From positions 62,001-126,000 of the forward strand of contig JAFUFO010000038.1 in assembly GCA_017469885.1 (NCBI GenBank): a stretch of DNA of 64,000 bases, in the 5' to 3' direction. Both the position numbers and the translations under genes were made by a program. Below are positions 51,096 through 59,490 of the stretch, one piece after another (position 1 is the stretch's first letter; each line of letters begins with the position of its first letter). A model generated the notes under the pieces. That model saw only the letters and a program-made list of their open reading frames with translations. It was not told the DNA's origin and did no database searches. This DNA is from Solobacterium sp. (GTDB taxonomy: Bacteria; Bacillota_I; Bacilli_A; Erysipelotrichales; Erysipelotrichaceae).

Positions 51096-51851
51096 TTAAT
51101 AGATCAGTTTGATCTTATTGCTTTCAAAAAATCTCACGTAGTCCTCTGAAGGACAGCGATCCGTGATCACACCGGCAATTTTCGAGAAGTCCGCAAACTG
51201 ATTGTATGCGACCACATCAAATTTGCCGTGATCCGCAACGATATAGGCACTGGCACTCTGTGCGATAGCCTGGGCCTTCATCGCTCCTTCATGAAGATTG
51301 GTATTCGTCAGATTCTTCTCCATAGAGAGTCCCACAGTTGAAATAAAGGCTTTGCTGTAATTGTAGGGATAAAAGCTGGAGTCGATGATGAAGGATCCCA
51401 CATCGTGCTGAAGGATTCCTCCGGCGCAGATTCCCGTGAGATTATGCATATCTCTCAGAATCACCATTACATCAAGGCAATGAGAGATAACTGTCACATC
51501 CTTTGCCTCTGACAGATAGTGAAGGATGCGATACGCGGTAGTGCCGGAATCCACGAAAATGACGTCTCCGTCTCCGACAAGTTTCGCCGCAAGCTTTCCG
51601 ACCCGTTCCTTCTCGTCATTCAGAAGAGCATTACGGGCTGACAGGGAATCCACACTTTTCACGGATTCAAACCTGTCAATGTAGATGACGCCGCCGTAAA
51701 CCTTGCGGATCAGTCCCTGCGTTTCAAATTTATTGATATCACGGCGCAGTGTCTGAATCGAAATTCCGAATTTTTTCAGAAGTTCGCTGTTTCGCACCGT
51801 CTTCTTCTCCTTGATGTAGGAGAGCATCTCTGATTGTCTGTCAAATTTCAT
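51096..51851 (-). CDS. DeoR/GlpR-family sugar-responsive repressor
   Basis: 251 residues from ATG 51851 (GAGGTGG upstream; the longer frame has no RBS). N-terminal HTH: RQSEMLSYIKEKKTVRNSELLKKFGISIQTLRRDINKFETQGLIRKVYGG, the classic DeoR wing-helix. C-terminal DeoRC sensor: LVGDGDVIFVDSGTTAYRIL and VISHCLDVMVILRDMHNLTGICAGGILQ. Effector is usually a phosphorylated sugar. Divergent from the transaldolase-ADH pair and next to the PTS genes, so it probably controls this locus. One Cys sits in the effector region (ICAGG where GG is usual). Confidence 0.88.
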   Translation of the reverse strand: MKFDRQSEMLSYIKEKKTVRNSELLKKFGISIQTLRRDINKFETQGLIRKVYGGVIYIDRFESVKSVDSLSARNALLNDEKERVGKLAAKLVGDGDVIFVDSGTTAYRILHYLSEAKDVTVISHCLDVMVILRDMHNLTGICAGGILQHDVGSFIIDSSFYPYNYSKAFISTVGLSMEKNLTNTNLHEGAMKAQAIAQSASAYIVADHGKFDVVAYNQFADFSKIAGVITDRCPSEDYVRFFESNKIKLIY

Positions 51852-51933
51852 ACTTACCACCTCAGTAAACCATAAATGAGAATAAATGATTATTGTTGCT
51901 GAAGCAAGATACATATCGTAAAAGGAGACCATT

Positions 51934-52986
51934 ATGAACAAACTGCTGCAAATCACCACTGAATTTCCCCAAACTGAATTATGGAACGATTCCTGTTCCT
52001 GCCGCGAGCTCTCTTACGCCATTGAGAGCGGCGGATGCGGAGCCACGACCAACCCGGTCATCGTCTACACGGTACTGGACAAAGAACTGCCTGAGTGGGA
52101 GCCGACGATCAAAAAGCTGGTCGAGGAAAATCCTTCGTTTACAGAAGACGATCTGGCATGGGCTGTAATCAAGGCGCTCGGTTCCAAGGCATCCACGCTT
52201 CTGCTCGATACCTATAAAAAGACAAACGGTCAGCGCGGACGCATTTCCTTCCAGACAAATGCGAAATACTATCAGAACAAAGATCTGATGGTACAGCAGG
52301 CGCTTGATCTCGCTTCCACAGTTGAGAACTCCCAGGTTAAGCTTCCGTCTTCAAAAGCCGGTATTGAGGCAATGGAAGAGCTGACCTACCGCGGTGTTTC
52401 AATCAATGCGACCGTATCCTTCACCGTCGCCCAGGCTGTACAGGTTGCAGAAGCCGTTGAACGCGGTCTTGCACGCAGAAAGGCGGAAGGACTTGATACA
52501 GAGACGATGCACCCGGTATGCACGATCATGGCAGGCCGTGTGGATGACTATCTCAAGAAGTATTACGGAAAGAGCGAGACACTGGTCTCCACCGAAGCTT
52601 ACGAGATGGCCGGTGTTGCAGTTGTCAAAAAGGCATACGAGATTTTCAAGAAGAAGAATTACCGCACAAAACTGCTTGTCGCAGCGTTCCGCAACCGTCA
52701 TCACCTGGAAGAGTTCATCGGCGGTGATATCGTGCTTACAATCACATATCCCTGGCAGAAGAAGTTCAACGGATCCAACATTCCGGTTGTCAGCAACATT
52801 GACAAGCCTGTCAGCGAGGAAATCCTCAATGAACTGCTTGGCCTCGAGGAGTTCCGCAAGGCATATGATGAGAATCTTGCACCGGAGGAGTTCCAGTATT
52901 ACGGCGCATTCAAAGCTACCATGTATCAGTTCCTCGGCGGCTATGACTCCCTGGTACAGCTCCTCAGAAAGTACATGGTGAAATAA
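51934..52986 (+). CDS. Transaldolase-family enzyme (350 aa, divergent)
   Basis: TAL-like TIM barrel: WNDSCSCRELSYAIESGGCGATTNPVIV matches the transaldolase N-terminal block (acid Asp19 and G-T-T-N-P), and the Schiff-base Lys is K136 in NSQVKLPSS. Further blocks NATVSFTVAQAVQVAEAVERG and TKLLVAAFRNRHHLEEFIGGD fit the family. Longer and more divergent than housekeeping TalB. Transfers or releases a dihydroxyacetone unit from a ketose phosphate. RBS AAGGAGA. It is followed 1 base later by an iron ADH, suggesting that its aldehyde product is reduced at once. Confidence 0.82.
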   Translation: MNKLLQITTEFPQTELWNDSCSCRELSYAIESGGCGATTNPVIVYTVLDKELPEWEPTIKKLVEENPSFTEDDLAWAVIKALGSKASTLLLDTYKKTNGQRGRISFQTNAKYYQNKDLMVQQALDLASTVENSQVKLPSSKAGIEAMEELTYRGVSINATVSFTVAQAVQVAEAVERGLARRKAEGLDTETMHPVCTIMAGRVDDYLKKYYGKSETLVSTEAYEMAGVAVVKKAYEIFKKKNYRTKLLVAAFRNRHHLEEFIGGDIVLTITYPWQKKFNGSNIPVVSNIDKPVSEEILNELLGLEEFRKAYDENLAPEEFQYYGAFKATMYQFLGGYDSLVQLLRKYMVK

Positions 52987-52987
52987 C

Positions 52988-54139
52988 ATGGCAAATACTT
53001 TCCTTACTCCGAAAAAGATCATCTCCGGATCGAACGCGCTTGAAACAGCCGGAAGCGATCTGAAGTCTTACGGCCGCAACGCACTGGTCGTTACAGACGC
53101 AACGATGGTGAAACTCGGAAACGCTGCTGTTCTTGAAGAGATTCTGAATAAAGAACAGATTGCCTATACGCTGTTCCCCGAAGTGAACTTTGAACCGAAC
53201 GACATCGTTGTAAAGCAGGCTGCCGAAGCATACCGCTCCCATAACTGTGATTTCCTGATCGCACTGGGAGGCGGCTCTCCGATCGATACCGCAAAAGCGG
53301 TGTCCATTCTGCTGGCAGGAAGCGAGAAGCTTTCCTCCTATATGGGAAAGGTCATTGATATCGCACGGCCTGCACTTGTCGCAATCCCGACCACAGCCGG
53401 CACCGGTTCGGAAGCTACCCGATTCACGATCATCAATGATACCGAAACAACAACAAAGATGCTGCTGAGCGGTCCCTGCCTGATTCCGGATCTCGCAGTT
53501 ATTGATCCGAAGTTCACAATTTCCGCTCCGAAATCCGTAACTGCTCATACCGGTATCGACGCGCTCTGCCATGCAATCGAGTCGTATACTTCCCGCAAGG
53601 CCCAGCCGCTTTCCGATACATTTGCGCTTTCCGCAATGGACCGGATCTTCAAAAATCTTGAGATCTGCTGCACAGAAGGATCCAATACAGACGCAAGAAT
53701 CCAGATGTCCCTTGCGGCACTGGAAGCAGGCATTGCATTCAACAATTCTTCTGTTACTATTGTTCATGGCATGTCCCGTCCGATCGGAGCTCTGTTCCAT
53801 GTTCCGCACGGCCTCAGCAACGCAATGCTGCTGGAGAAATGCATGCAGTTCGCCTCTGCAGGCGCTGTCGATCGGTTTGCCGAGATCGCACGTCATCTGT
53901 CCTTTACGACAGATGCTGATGACAAGGCAGCAACACAGGTGCTTCTCGATCGTATCAGCACACTGCTTCGGAATCTGAGTATTCCGACCATGTCTGAATT
54001 CGGTATTGATCGCGACGCTTACTTTGCCGCAATCGATAAGATGGCAAATGATGCGTTTGCTTCCGGATCCCCGTCCAACACCATCCGTGAGGTGACGGTT
54101 GAAGACATGAAGCAGCTTTACGCAGAAATCTACAGATAG
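52988..54139 (+). CDS. Iron-containing alcohol dehydrogenase (1,3-propanediol dehydrogenase/lactaldehyde reductase-like)
   Basis: 383 residues, the full group III length. NAD loop LIALGGGSPIDTAKAVSILL, then IPTTAGTGSEATRFTII. Metal ligands in GIDALCHAIESYTS and HGMSRPIGALFHVPHGLSNAML. Similar to DhaT/FucO-type enzymes that reduce small aldehydes (3-hydroxypropionaldehyde, lactaldehyde, glycolaldehyde). Translationally coupled to the transaldolase gene (GGTGA within its end). Third iron-ADH-type enzyme in 10 kb. Confidence 0.88.
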   Translation: MANTFLTPKKIISGSNALETAGSDLKSYGRNALVVTDATMVKLGNAAVLEEILNKEQIAYTLFPEVNFEPNDIVVKQAAEAYRSHNCDFLIALGGGSPIDTAKAVSILLAGSEKLSSYMGKVIDIARPALVAIPTTAGTGSEATRFTIINDTETTTKMLLSGPCLIPDLAVIDPKFTISAPKSVTAHTGIDALCHAIESYTSRKAQPLSDTFALSAMDRIFKNLEICCTEGSNTDARIQMSLAALEAGIAFNNSSVTIVHGMSRPIGALFHVPHGLSNAMLLEKCMQFASAGAVDRFAEIARHLSFTTDADDKAATQVLLDRISTLLRNLSIPTMSEFGIDRDAYFAAIDKMANDAFASGSPSNTIREVTVEDMKQLYAEIYR

Positions 54140-54167
54140 TTCGAAGATAACAGTGAGGTAATCAATC

Positions 54168-54845
54168 ATGATCCGTTCCGCCATGCTTCTTCTGGAAGAA
54201 GAAAACTCTTCCGGCGTCACTCTGAACAGCCTGTTTCTTGTCGTTGTAGGAACAATGCTTCTGGTATTTCTCCTTCGTGCCGCACTTGGCTACAGGAAAT
54301 ACAAAGAATCACTGTTTCCGCACATTTATGAGAATTATCTGATTGATTACTATTACAGACTGAATGTTCTTCAGGATGCTTCCAAATCATCCGGTCTCTC
54401 AAAAACGATCGGTACGCACCGGCTTGTTTACTCCAATCTGACCGATAAAAGCGGCAGACTTGTCTGTCAGATTCTTACAGTCCTTCATTCGAAAGGAGTG
54501 CTTGCACTAGCATATCTTTCCACCACCGGAAAAATTTACGGAAAACAGACGGGTGACTGGATGGTAAAGCGTAAGGAAGGCGATGAGATAAAGACCTACC
54601 GCATCGCAAATCCGGCAGTTTATCTGAAAGAATACAATGCGCATCTGTCCCAGGTGCTTGACGGAAAAGAAGTCCAGTATGCTGTTGCGCTCAAGGATGA
54701 ATGCGATATCTCTGATATTCATATCAGTTATCCGGTTGTTCACTATTCTGAAGTCAGTGATCTGATCAGAAACGCGGACTGCGGATATGGTCTGAATGAT
54801 ACGGAGATTGAAGAACTGTTCGTCAAACTGGGCGGCAAGAAGTAA
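54168..54845 (+). CDS. Membrane-anchored NERD-like protein lacking the nuclease residues
   Basis: 225 residues. TM helix at about 18-38, then a soluble domain. The stretch KGVLALAYLSTTGKIYG aligns by eye with the NERD-domain core (G-V-F-V-I-E-T-K-x-x-x-G-x-I-Y-G) in spacing, including the final G-x-I-Y-G. The E-x-K catalytic pair is replaced by A and L. Later NPAVYLKEYNAHLSQVL fits the NERD NPxxQxxxHxxxL segment. So it may be an inactive NERD relative that binds but does not cut. This is a family guess from pattern only. RBS GAGG; 28 bases after the ADH. Confidence 0.6.
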   Translation: MIRSAMLLLEEENSSGVTLNSLFLVVVGTMLLVFLLRAALGYRKYKESLFPHIYENYLIDYYYRLNVLQDASKSSGLSKTIGTHRLVYSNLTDKSGRLVCQILTVLHSKGVLALAYLSTTGKIYGKQTGDWMVKRKEGDEIKTYRIANPAVYLKEYNAHLSQVLDGKEVQYAVALKDECDISDIHISYPVVHYSEVSDLIRNADCGYGLNDTEIEELFVKLGGKK

Positions 54846-54855
54846 TACAAATCGA

Positions 54856-54887
54856 AAAAGTGCTCTCGCAAAGAGAACACTTTTTTT
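54856..54887 (+). terminator. Terminator after the NERD-like gene
   Basis: AAGTGCTCTC-GCAAA-GAGAACACTT followed by TTTTTGTTTTT. Confidence 0.85.
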
Positions 54888-55047
54888 GTTTTTCAAACCT
54901 TTACACCGGAAAACGGTTGGTTTTACCAGCTGCTATGATCCGCAGTGCTTCTTCTGCCGCATGCAGGCAGATCAGAGAACCTTGCGGTGAACACCCTGCT
55001 CCGGCACAATTGCCGGTACAGTTTTACACTTGCCGGTGTCCTGCTTA

Positions 55048-56016
55048 TCAGCAGTTTCCTTCCCAGTCTGCATACAGATCCTCACAGAACTGAATGTAGC
55101 GGATCGTTCCCTCAAGCGGATTCACCGGACTCTCCAGTTGTCCTTTGCGGATGCATTCATTGTAATGACGAAGCTCATACTGGAATTCATATTCGCATAG
55201 GAAGGTCTGTTTCACCGTGCAGATCCCGTCCTCAAAAATCATTGCCGTATCCGCCTTCCAGTAATCGGGAATCTCGATCCGGCCGTTGTCCAGGTAGATC
55301 CGCAGTCCGTTGTCAAACAGGATGTTCGTGGATACACCGAGTGAGGCGAGCGCATTGTTTTCAAGCCGGACAGAAAGGCTCACCTGTTCCTCCACCCCGC
55401 TCTCCCCGTAGGAAGCGGTTCCCGTGCACGATTGGATTCTGCCGCCGAAGTATTCCGCCATGCGGAAGAAGTATGCTTCATTGCCGTACAGCACCCCTCC
55501 CCCGGTTTCCTTCTGCCGGTTCCAGCCAGCGATGTACGATCCTCCGGTATAGGACTGATGAAACTCCATATAACGGATCGCGCCGAGGTTCCGCTGTTCG
55601 ACCTGATCTTTTACAAACGCATAAACCGGAAGAAACGGCGTCTTAACGGCTTCCGTCAGAAACAGCCCCTGCTTCTCTGCAAGTGCAGACAGTTCCTTTG
55701 CTTCTGCGGCATGCAGAACAAACGGTTTTTCCATGATCACATGCTTGCCGGCAAGAAGCGCATCCTTTGCATAGGAATAATGCAGGCTGTTGATGACTGG
55801 TATATACACCGCATCCACATCCGGATCTTTAAGCAGATCCTGATAGTCCCCGTAACTCCGTTCTATTCCGAGCTCTTCTGCTGCTCTCTCCGCTTTCTCC
55901 TTTGCTCGTGAGGCGACCGCAATAACTGTTCCGTTTCCTGCTGCTTCCATTCCCTTCGCGAAACGCTTCAGCACAGAAGCAGTCGATAATACACCGTATC
56001 GGACGTTTTGTTTCAT
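55048..56016 (-). CDS. Gfo/Idh/MocA-family oxidoreductase
   Basis: 322 residues. Rossmann start VRYGVLSTASVLKRFAKGMEAAGNGTVIAVASR, then IPVINSLHYSYAKDALLAGKHVIMEKPFVL with the EKP Lys, and FHQSYTGGSYIAGWNRQKETGGGVLYGNEAYF where the usual D-x-G-x-Y is replaced by N-E-A-Y. Likely an NAD(P)-dependent sugar or dihydrodiol dehydrogenase. Substrate unknown. ATG 56016 has GGAGGAAAC upstream. Monocistronic. The 200 bases downstream hold an inverted repeat CCGGCACAATTGCCGG but no convincing terminator. Confidence 0.83.
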   Translation of the reverse strand: MKQNVRYGVLSTASVLKRFAKGMEAAGNGTVIAVASRAKEKAERAAEELGIERSYGDYQDLLKDPDVDAVYIPVINSLHYSYAKDALLAGKHVIMEKPFVLHAAEAKELSALAEKQGLFLTEAVKTPFLPVYAFVKDQVEQRNLGAIRYMEFHQSYTGGSYIAGWNRQKETGGGVLYGNEAYFFRMAEYFGGRIQSCTGTASYGESGVEEQVSLSVRLENNALASLGVSTNILFDNGLRIYLDNGRIEIPDYWKADTAMIFEDGICTVKQTFLCEYEFQYELRHYNECIRKGQLESPVNPLEGTIRYIQFCEDLYADWEGNC

Positions 56017-56185
56017 AGTTTCCTCCGCTCCGTTTCTGACAATATCTGTATTTACTATATCCGAACTGCCTGTCTTACTTCCGTTACGATGCTTTATATT
56101 ATTCCTATTTATTCAACTGCCGGGACCGGAAGGACAGCCGGAAACAGCACAAAATCTGTTATGTTATAAGCATCGGAGATCATTT

Positions 56186-56368
56186 ATGAAATACTGCACG
56201 AACTGCGGCGCAAAACTGCCGGAAGAAGGATTATACTGTCCGGAATGCGGAAAGCGTATTATCGACCGGATCGAAGTAAAAGAAGATGGCAAAGGCGGCC
56301 TCGTCTTTGACGTGCCGGAAGGCACTACGGTCACCATTCACGGTCCGGATGATCCGGCGTCCGCATAA
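56186..56368 (+). CDS. 60-aa zinc-ribbon protein
   Basis: KYCTNCGAKLPEEGLYCPECGK is a complete zinc ribbon (C4, C7, C18, C21). It is followed by a short beta-like tail (GGLVFDVPEGTTVTIHG). Such double-CxxC proteins are common in Firmicutes and their role is unknown. RBS GGAG 8 bases before ATG 56186; TGtTATAAG upstream may be an extended -10. Confidence 0.75.
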   Translation: MKYCTNCGAKLPEEGLYCPECGKRIIDRIEVKEDGKGGLVFDVPEGTTVTIHGPDDPASA

Positions 56369-56403
56369 CAGCCACTTCACTATTCAGACAAATACAGAAT
56401 CAT

Positions 56404-56592
56404 TTACAGAAGTCCGTATTTTTTGTACATCGCAAGAACCTGCGTATACATGAGACGGTTTCCAAGATACTGCCGATATGTCGCTGTCTTTTCTTTCCGC
56501 TGCCGTCTCAGATCCTCCATGATTTTCTGTTCCTCATCCGCTTTTTTCACGATGTCCTCAAGCATCGCCTCAAATGCCTGCAGCCGTTCCAT
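56404..56592 (-). CDS. Small charged helical protein (62 aa)
   Basis: 62 residues, mostly one or two helices: MERLQAFEAMLEDIVKKADEEQKIMEDLRRQRKEK then a conserved-looking YRQYLGNRLMYTQVLAMYKKYGLL tail. AGGAGG-type site (GGAGG) 8 bases before ATG 56592. It resembles short uncharacterised Firmicute proteins encoded near metabolic genes. No function assigned. It lies 3' of the ilv operon terminator with its own RBS. Confidence 0.7.
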   Translation of the reverse strand: MERLQAFEAMLEDIVKKADEEQKIMEDLRRQRKEKTATYRQYLGNRLMYTQVLAMYKKYGLL

Positions 56593-56654
56593 ACATATTC
56601 CTCCGCATTTCTGTTTTCATCATTGCATTTCAACGCATAGATTTCCATATGCCG

Positions 56655-56697
56655 TAAAAAAAGGAACTGCTGCAGATCCCTGCTTCAGTTCCTTTTC
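56655..56697. terminator. Terminator of the ilv operon (bidirectional)
   Basis: 10-bp stem AAAGGAACTG/CAGTTCCTTT with a 16-base loop, followed by a T-run on the minus strand, 15 bases after the ilvE stop. Confidence 0.8.
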
Positions 56698-56711
56698 CGT
56701 TGTTATGTGTT

Positions 56712-57797
56712 TCAGCCCTGGCAGACCGGTGTGATCCAGCCTTTGGTATCCTCGATCTTACCCCATTGAATACCGGTCATGGTATCGTACAGTTTCTGGG
56801 TGAGCGGGCCGATCTTTCCGTCGCCGATCATGACGACATCCTTTTCGAACTTCAGTTCCTTGACCGGGCTGACGACAGCTGCGGTTCCGGAGCCGAACAC
56901 TTCTTCCAGTTTGCCTTCATGGCCTGCTTTCATGACATCCGCGATCGCAAGCTTGTCTTCGATGACCTCATAGCCCCAGTCTTTGCAGAGCTCGATGATA
57001 CTGCGTCTTGTGACACCCGGAAGCACGGTGCCGGTGCACGGAGCAGTGTAGATCTTTCCGTCAATCTTGAAGAAGATGTTCATCGAACCGACTTCCTCAA
57101 CATACTTGTGCTCTACTCCGTCAAGCCACAGAACCTGAGAGTAGCCGAGCGCTTCGGCAATCTCTGCGGATTTGATGGATGCCGCGTAGTTTCCGCCGCA
57201 CTTCGCAAATCCGGTGAGACCCGGCGCTGCACGGATGTATTCATCCTCGACGTAGATGCGCACCGGCGCAAGACCGGTTGCGTAATACGCGCCGGACGGC
57301 GAGAGGATGATGCAGAAGGTGTACTTCGTGCTGGCATGAACGCCGAGCTGCGGCATGGTCGCAAAGGTGAACGGACGAATATAGAGCGTCGCGCCTTCGG
57401 TATGCGGAACCCAGTCCTTGTCGACTTCGACCAGAGCTTTTACAGCCTGTACAAAATCTTCCTCATTGATCTGCGGAATGCACAGACGGTCGCAGCTGTC
57501 CTGATATCTTCTTGCATTGCATTCCGGACGGAACAGCTGAATCTTGTTGTCTGCTGTCCGGTATGCCTTCAGACCTTCAAATACTTCCTGGGCATAGTGC
57601 AGAACCGAACAGGAAGGATCCAGTGTAAACGGATGATACGGTTCGATTCTCGCATCATGCCATCCGGTTCCGCCATAGTCCTTGTCATATTCCATGACAA
57701 ACATGTGATCCGTAAAAATCTTTCCGAACCCGAGCTTGGTTTCATCCTTGGGTTTCTCTTTCAGCGTTTCCGCCAATGTGACTTTGATATTCAGCAT
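56712..57797 (-). CDS. ilvE: Branched-chain amino acid aminotransferase
   Basis: 361 residues, fold-type IV PLP enzyme of the larger BCAT class. Key blocks: LGFGKIFTDHMFVMEYDKDYGGTGWHDARIEPY, YAQEVFEGLKAYR, LYIRPFTFATMPQLGVHAS, and FAKCGGNYAAS where Lys is the likely Schiff base; then EVGSMNIFFKIDG and PGVTRRSIIELC. Transaminates Val, Ile and Leu with 2-oxoglutarate. Final gene of ilvB-N-C-D-E. Confidence 0.94.
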   Translation of the reverse strand: MLNIKVTLAETLKEKPKDETKLGFGKIFTDHMFVMEYDKDYGGTGWHDARIEPYHPFTLDPSCSVLHYAQEVFEGLKAYRTADNKIQLFRPECNARRYQDSCDRLCIPQINEEDFVQAVKALVEVDKDWVPHTEGATLYIRPFTFATMPQLGVHASTKYTFCIILSPSGAYYATGLAPVRIYVEDEYIRAAPGLTGFAKCGGNYAASIKSAEIAEALGYSQVLWLDGVEHKYVEEVGSMNIFFKIDGKIYTAPCTGTVLPGVTRRSIIELCKDWGYEVIEDKLAIADVMKAGHEGKLEEVFGSGTAAVVSPVKELKFEKDVVMIGDGKIGPLTQKLYDTMTGIQWGKIEDTKGWITPVCQG

Positions 57798-57816
57798 TGT
57801 CTGCTCCCCCTCACTG

Positions 57817-59481
57817 TTATTTCATGACAGCGCCGTGATTTGCGCCGTCCACGAGGCGCGCATAGCGTCCGAGCCAGCCGTCCTTGATATTCGGTTCCGG
57901 CTTCACATAGGCAGCTTTGCGCTCCGCAAGCACTTCTTCTGTGACTTTTACGTTGATCGATGCGTTCGGAATATCGATCTCGATCAGATCACCTTCCTCA
58001 ACAAGTCCGATCGGACCGTCCGCACAGGCTTCCGGACATACATGTCCGATTGCCGCGCCGCGGCTTGCGCCGGAGAAGCGTCCGTCGGTAACAAGCGCTA
58101 CCGTCGTATCGAGTTTCATTCCTGCAAGCGCGGATGTCGGATTGAGCATTTCACGCATGCCCGGTCCGCCCATCGGGCCTTCATAGCGGATGACCACAAC
58201 GTCACCCGGCTTGATCTCGCCTTCGTAGATTGCCTTGATCGCATCATCCTCGCTGTTGAAGACACGCGCAGGTCCGGTATGCTTCAGCATCTCGGGTGCT
58301 ACCGCGCTGCGTTTTACAACACAGCCGTCCGGAGCGATGTTTCCGAAAAGGATCTGCAGTCCGCCGGTCTCGCTGTACGGATTTTCGATCGGGCGGATCG
58401 CCTTCTCATTGAGATTCTTCGCGCCTTTGATGTTTTCACCTACTGTCTTTCCCGTTACGGTCAGGCAGTCAAGGTTCAGAAGATCCTTCTTCGCAAGTTC
58501 CGCCTGTACTGCTGCGATTCCGCCTGCCGCATAGAGATCCGGCATATGGGTCGGTCCGGCCGGAGCCAGATGGCAGAGATTCGGTGTCTTTGCGCTGATC
58601 TCGTTGAAGAGGTTGAGATCGAGGTCAACACCGGCTTCATTTGCGATGGCAAGCAGATGCAGAACCGTGTTGGTGCTGCAGCCGAGCGCCATGTCGCAGG
58701 TAAGCGCATTGCGGACGCTGCGTTCATTGATGATGTCGCGGGCGGTAATACCCTTCTTCACCATTTCCATGATCGCTGCACCGGACATTCTTCCAAGCTG
58801 CAGACGCTTTGCGTATACCGCAGGGATCGTTCCGTTTCCGGGAAGCGCAATTCCGATCGCTTCGCACAGACAGTTCATACTGTTGGCAGTGTACATGCCG
58901 CTGCAGGAGCCACAGCCCGGGCAGCAGTTCTGTGTGCACTCTTCCAGTTTTTCATCATCGATCATGCCCGCTTTATACGCGCCGACCGCTTCGAACATCT
59001 TGGAGAGCGACACTTCCTCGCCGTCATACCGTCCCGCCAGCATCGGTCCGCCAGAGCAGACAACAGCGGGGATATCCATACGGACAGCCGCCATGACCAT
59101 ACCCGGAACGATCTTGTCGCAGTTGGGCACGAGCACCGCACCGTCAAACTGGTGCGCCATGATCATCGTTTCCGTGCTGTCGGCAATCAGCTCGCGGCTT
59201 GCGAGACTGTACTTCATACCGATATGACCCATTGCGATACCGTCGCAGACACCGATTGCCGGAACCATGAACGGTGTTCCTCCGGCAGCCTCAATGCCCA
59301 TCTTGATCGCGTCGGTAAGCTTATCGAGATTCATATGTCCCGGAACGATGTCGCTGTGTGCGGAAACAACTGCGATCAGCGGTTTTTCCAGATCTTCTTT
59401 TGTATAGCCAAGGGCGTAGAACAGACTCCGGTTCGGCGCGCGTTCCGGTCCTTTGGTGACATTATCACTGCGCATATTCAA
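57817..59481 (-). CDS. ilvD: Dihydroxy-acid dehydratase
   Basis: 554 residues. Fe-S cluster Cys: [38 protein letters not shown], plus [21 protein letters not shown]. The C-terminal half has [18 protein letters not shown] and [23 protein letters not shown] with the catalytic Ser. Dehydrates dihydroxy-isovalerate and its methyl homologue. 10 bases after ilvC, 20 before ilvE. Confidence 0.96.
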   Translation of the reverse strand: MNMRSDNVTKGPERAPNRSLFYALGYTKEDLEKPLIAVVSAHSDIVPGHMNLDKLTDAIKMGIEAAGGTPFMVPAIGVCDGIAMGHIGMKYSLASRELIADSTETMIMAHQFDGAVLVPNCDKIVPGMVMAAVRMDIPAVVCSGGPMLAGRYDGEEVSLSKMFEAVGAYKAGMIDDEKLEECTQNCCPGCGSCSGMYTANSMNCLCEAIGIALPGNGTIPAVYAKRLQLGRMSGAAIMEMVKKGITARDIINERSVRNALTCDMALGCSTNTVLHLLAIANEAGVDLDLNLFNEISAKTPNLCHLAPAGPTHMPDLYAAGGIAAVQAELAKKDLLNLDCLTVTGKTVGENIKGAKNLNEKAIRPIENPYSETGGLQILFGNIAPDGCVVKRSAVAPEMLKHTGPARVFNSEDDAIKAIYEGEIKPGDVVVIRYEGPMGGPGMREMLNPTSALAGMKLDTTVALVTDGRFSGASRGAAIGHVCPEACADGPIGLVEEGDLIEIDIPNASINVKVTEEVLAERKAAYVKPEPNIKDGWLGRYARLVDGANHGAVMK

Positions 59482-59490
59482 TTCTCCTTA

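Noticed and set aside
40972-54139. Sulfoquinovose (sulfoglycolysis) pathway, because of the split transketolase, transaldolase and RpiB-like isomerase
   Set aside because: No sulfoquinovosidase, sulfonate exporter or SQ isomerase is seen, and uptake is by a phosphorylating PTS, which such pathways do not use. Some enzyme classes overlap but the set does not match.
54990-55047. GC-rich inverted repeats (CCGGCA...TGCCGG) downstream of the 55048 oxidoreductase
   Set aside because: Short stem without a U-tract in either direction. No evidence of a terminator, attachment site or RNA.
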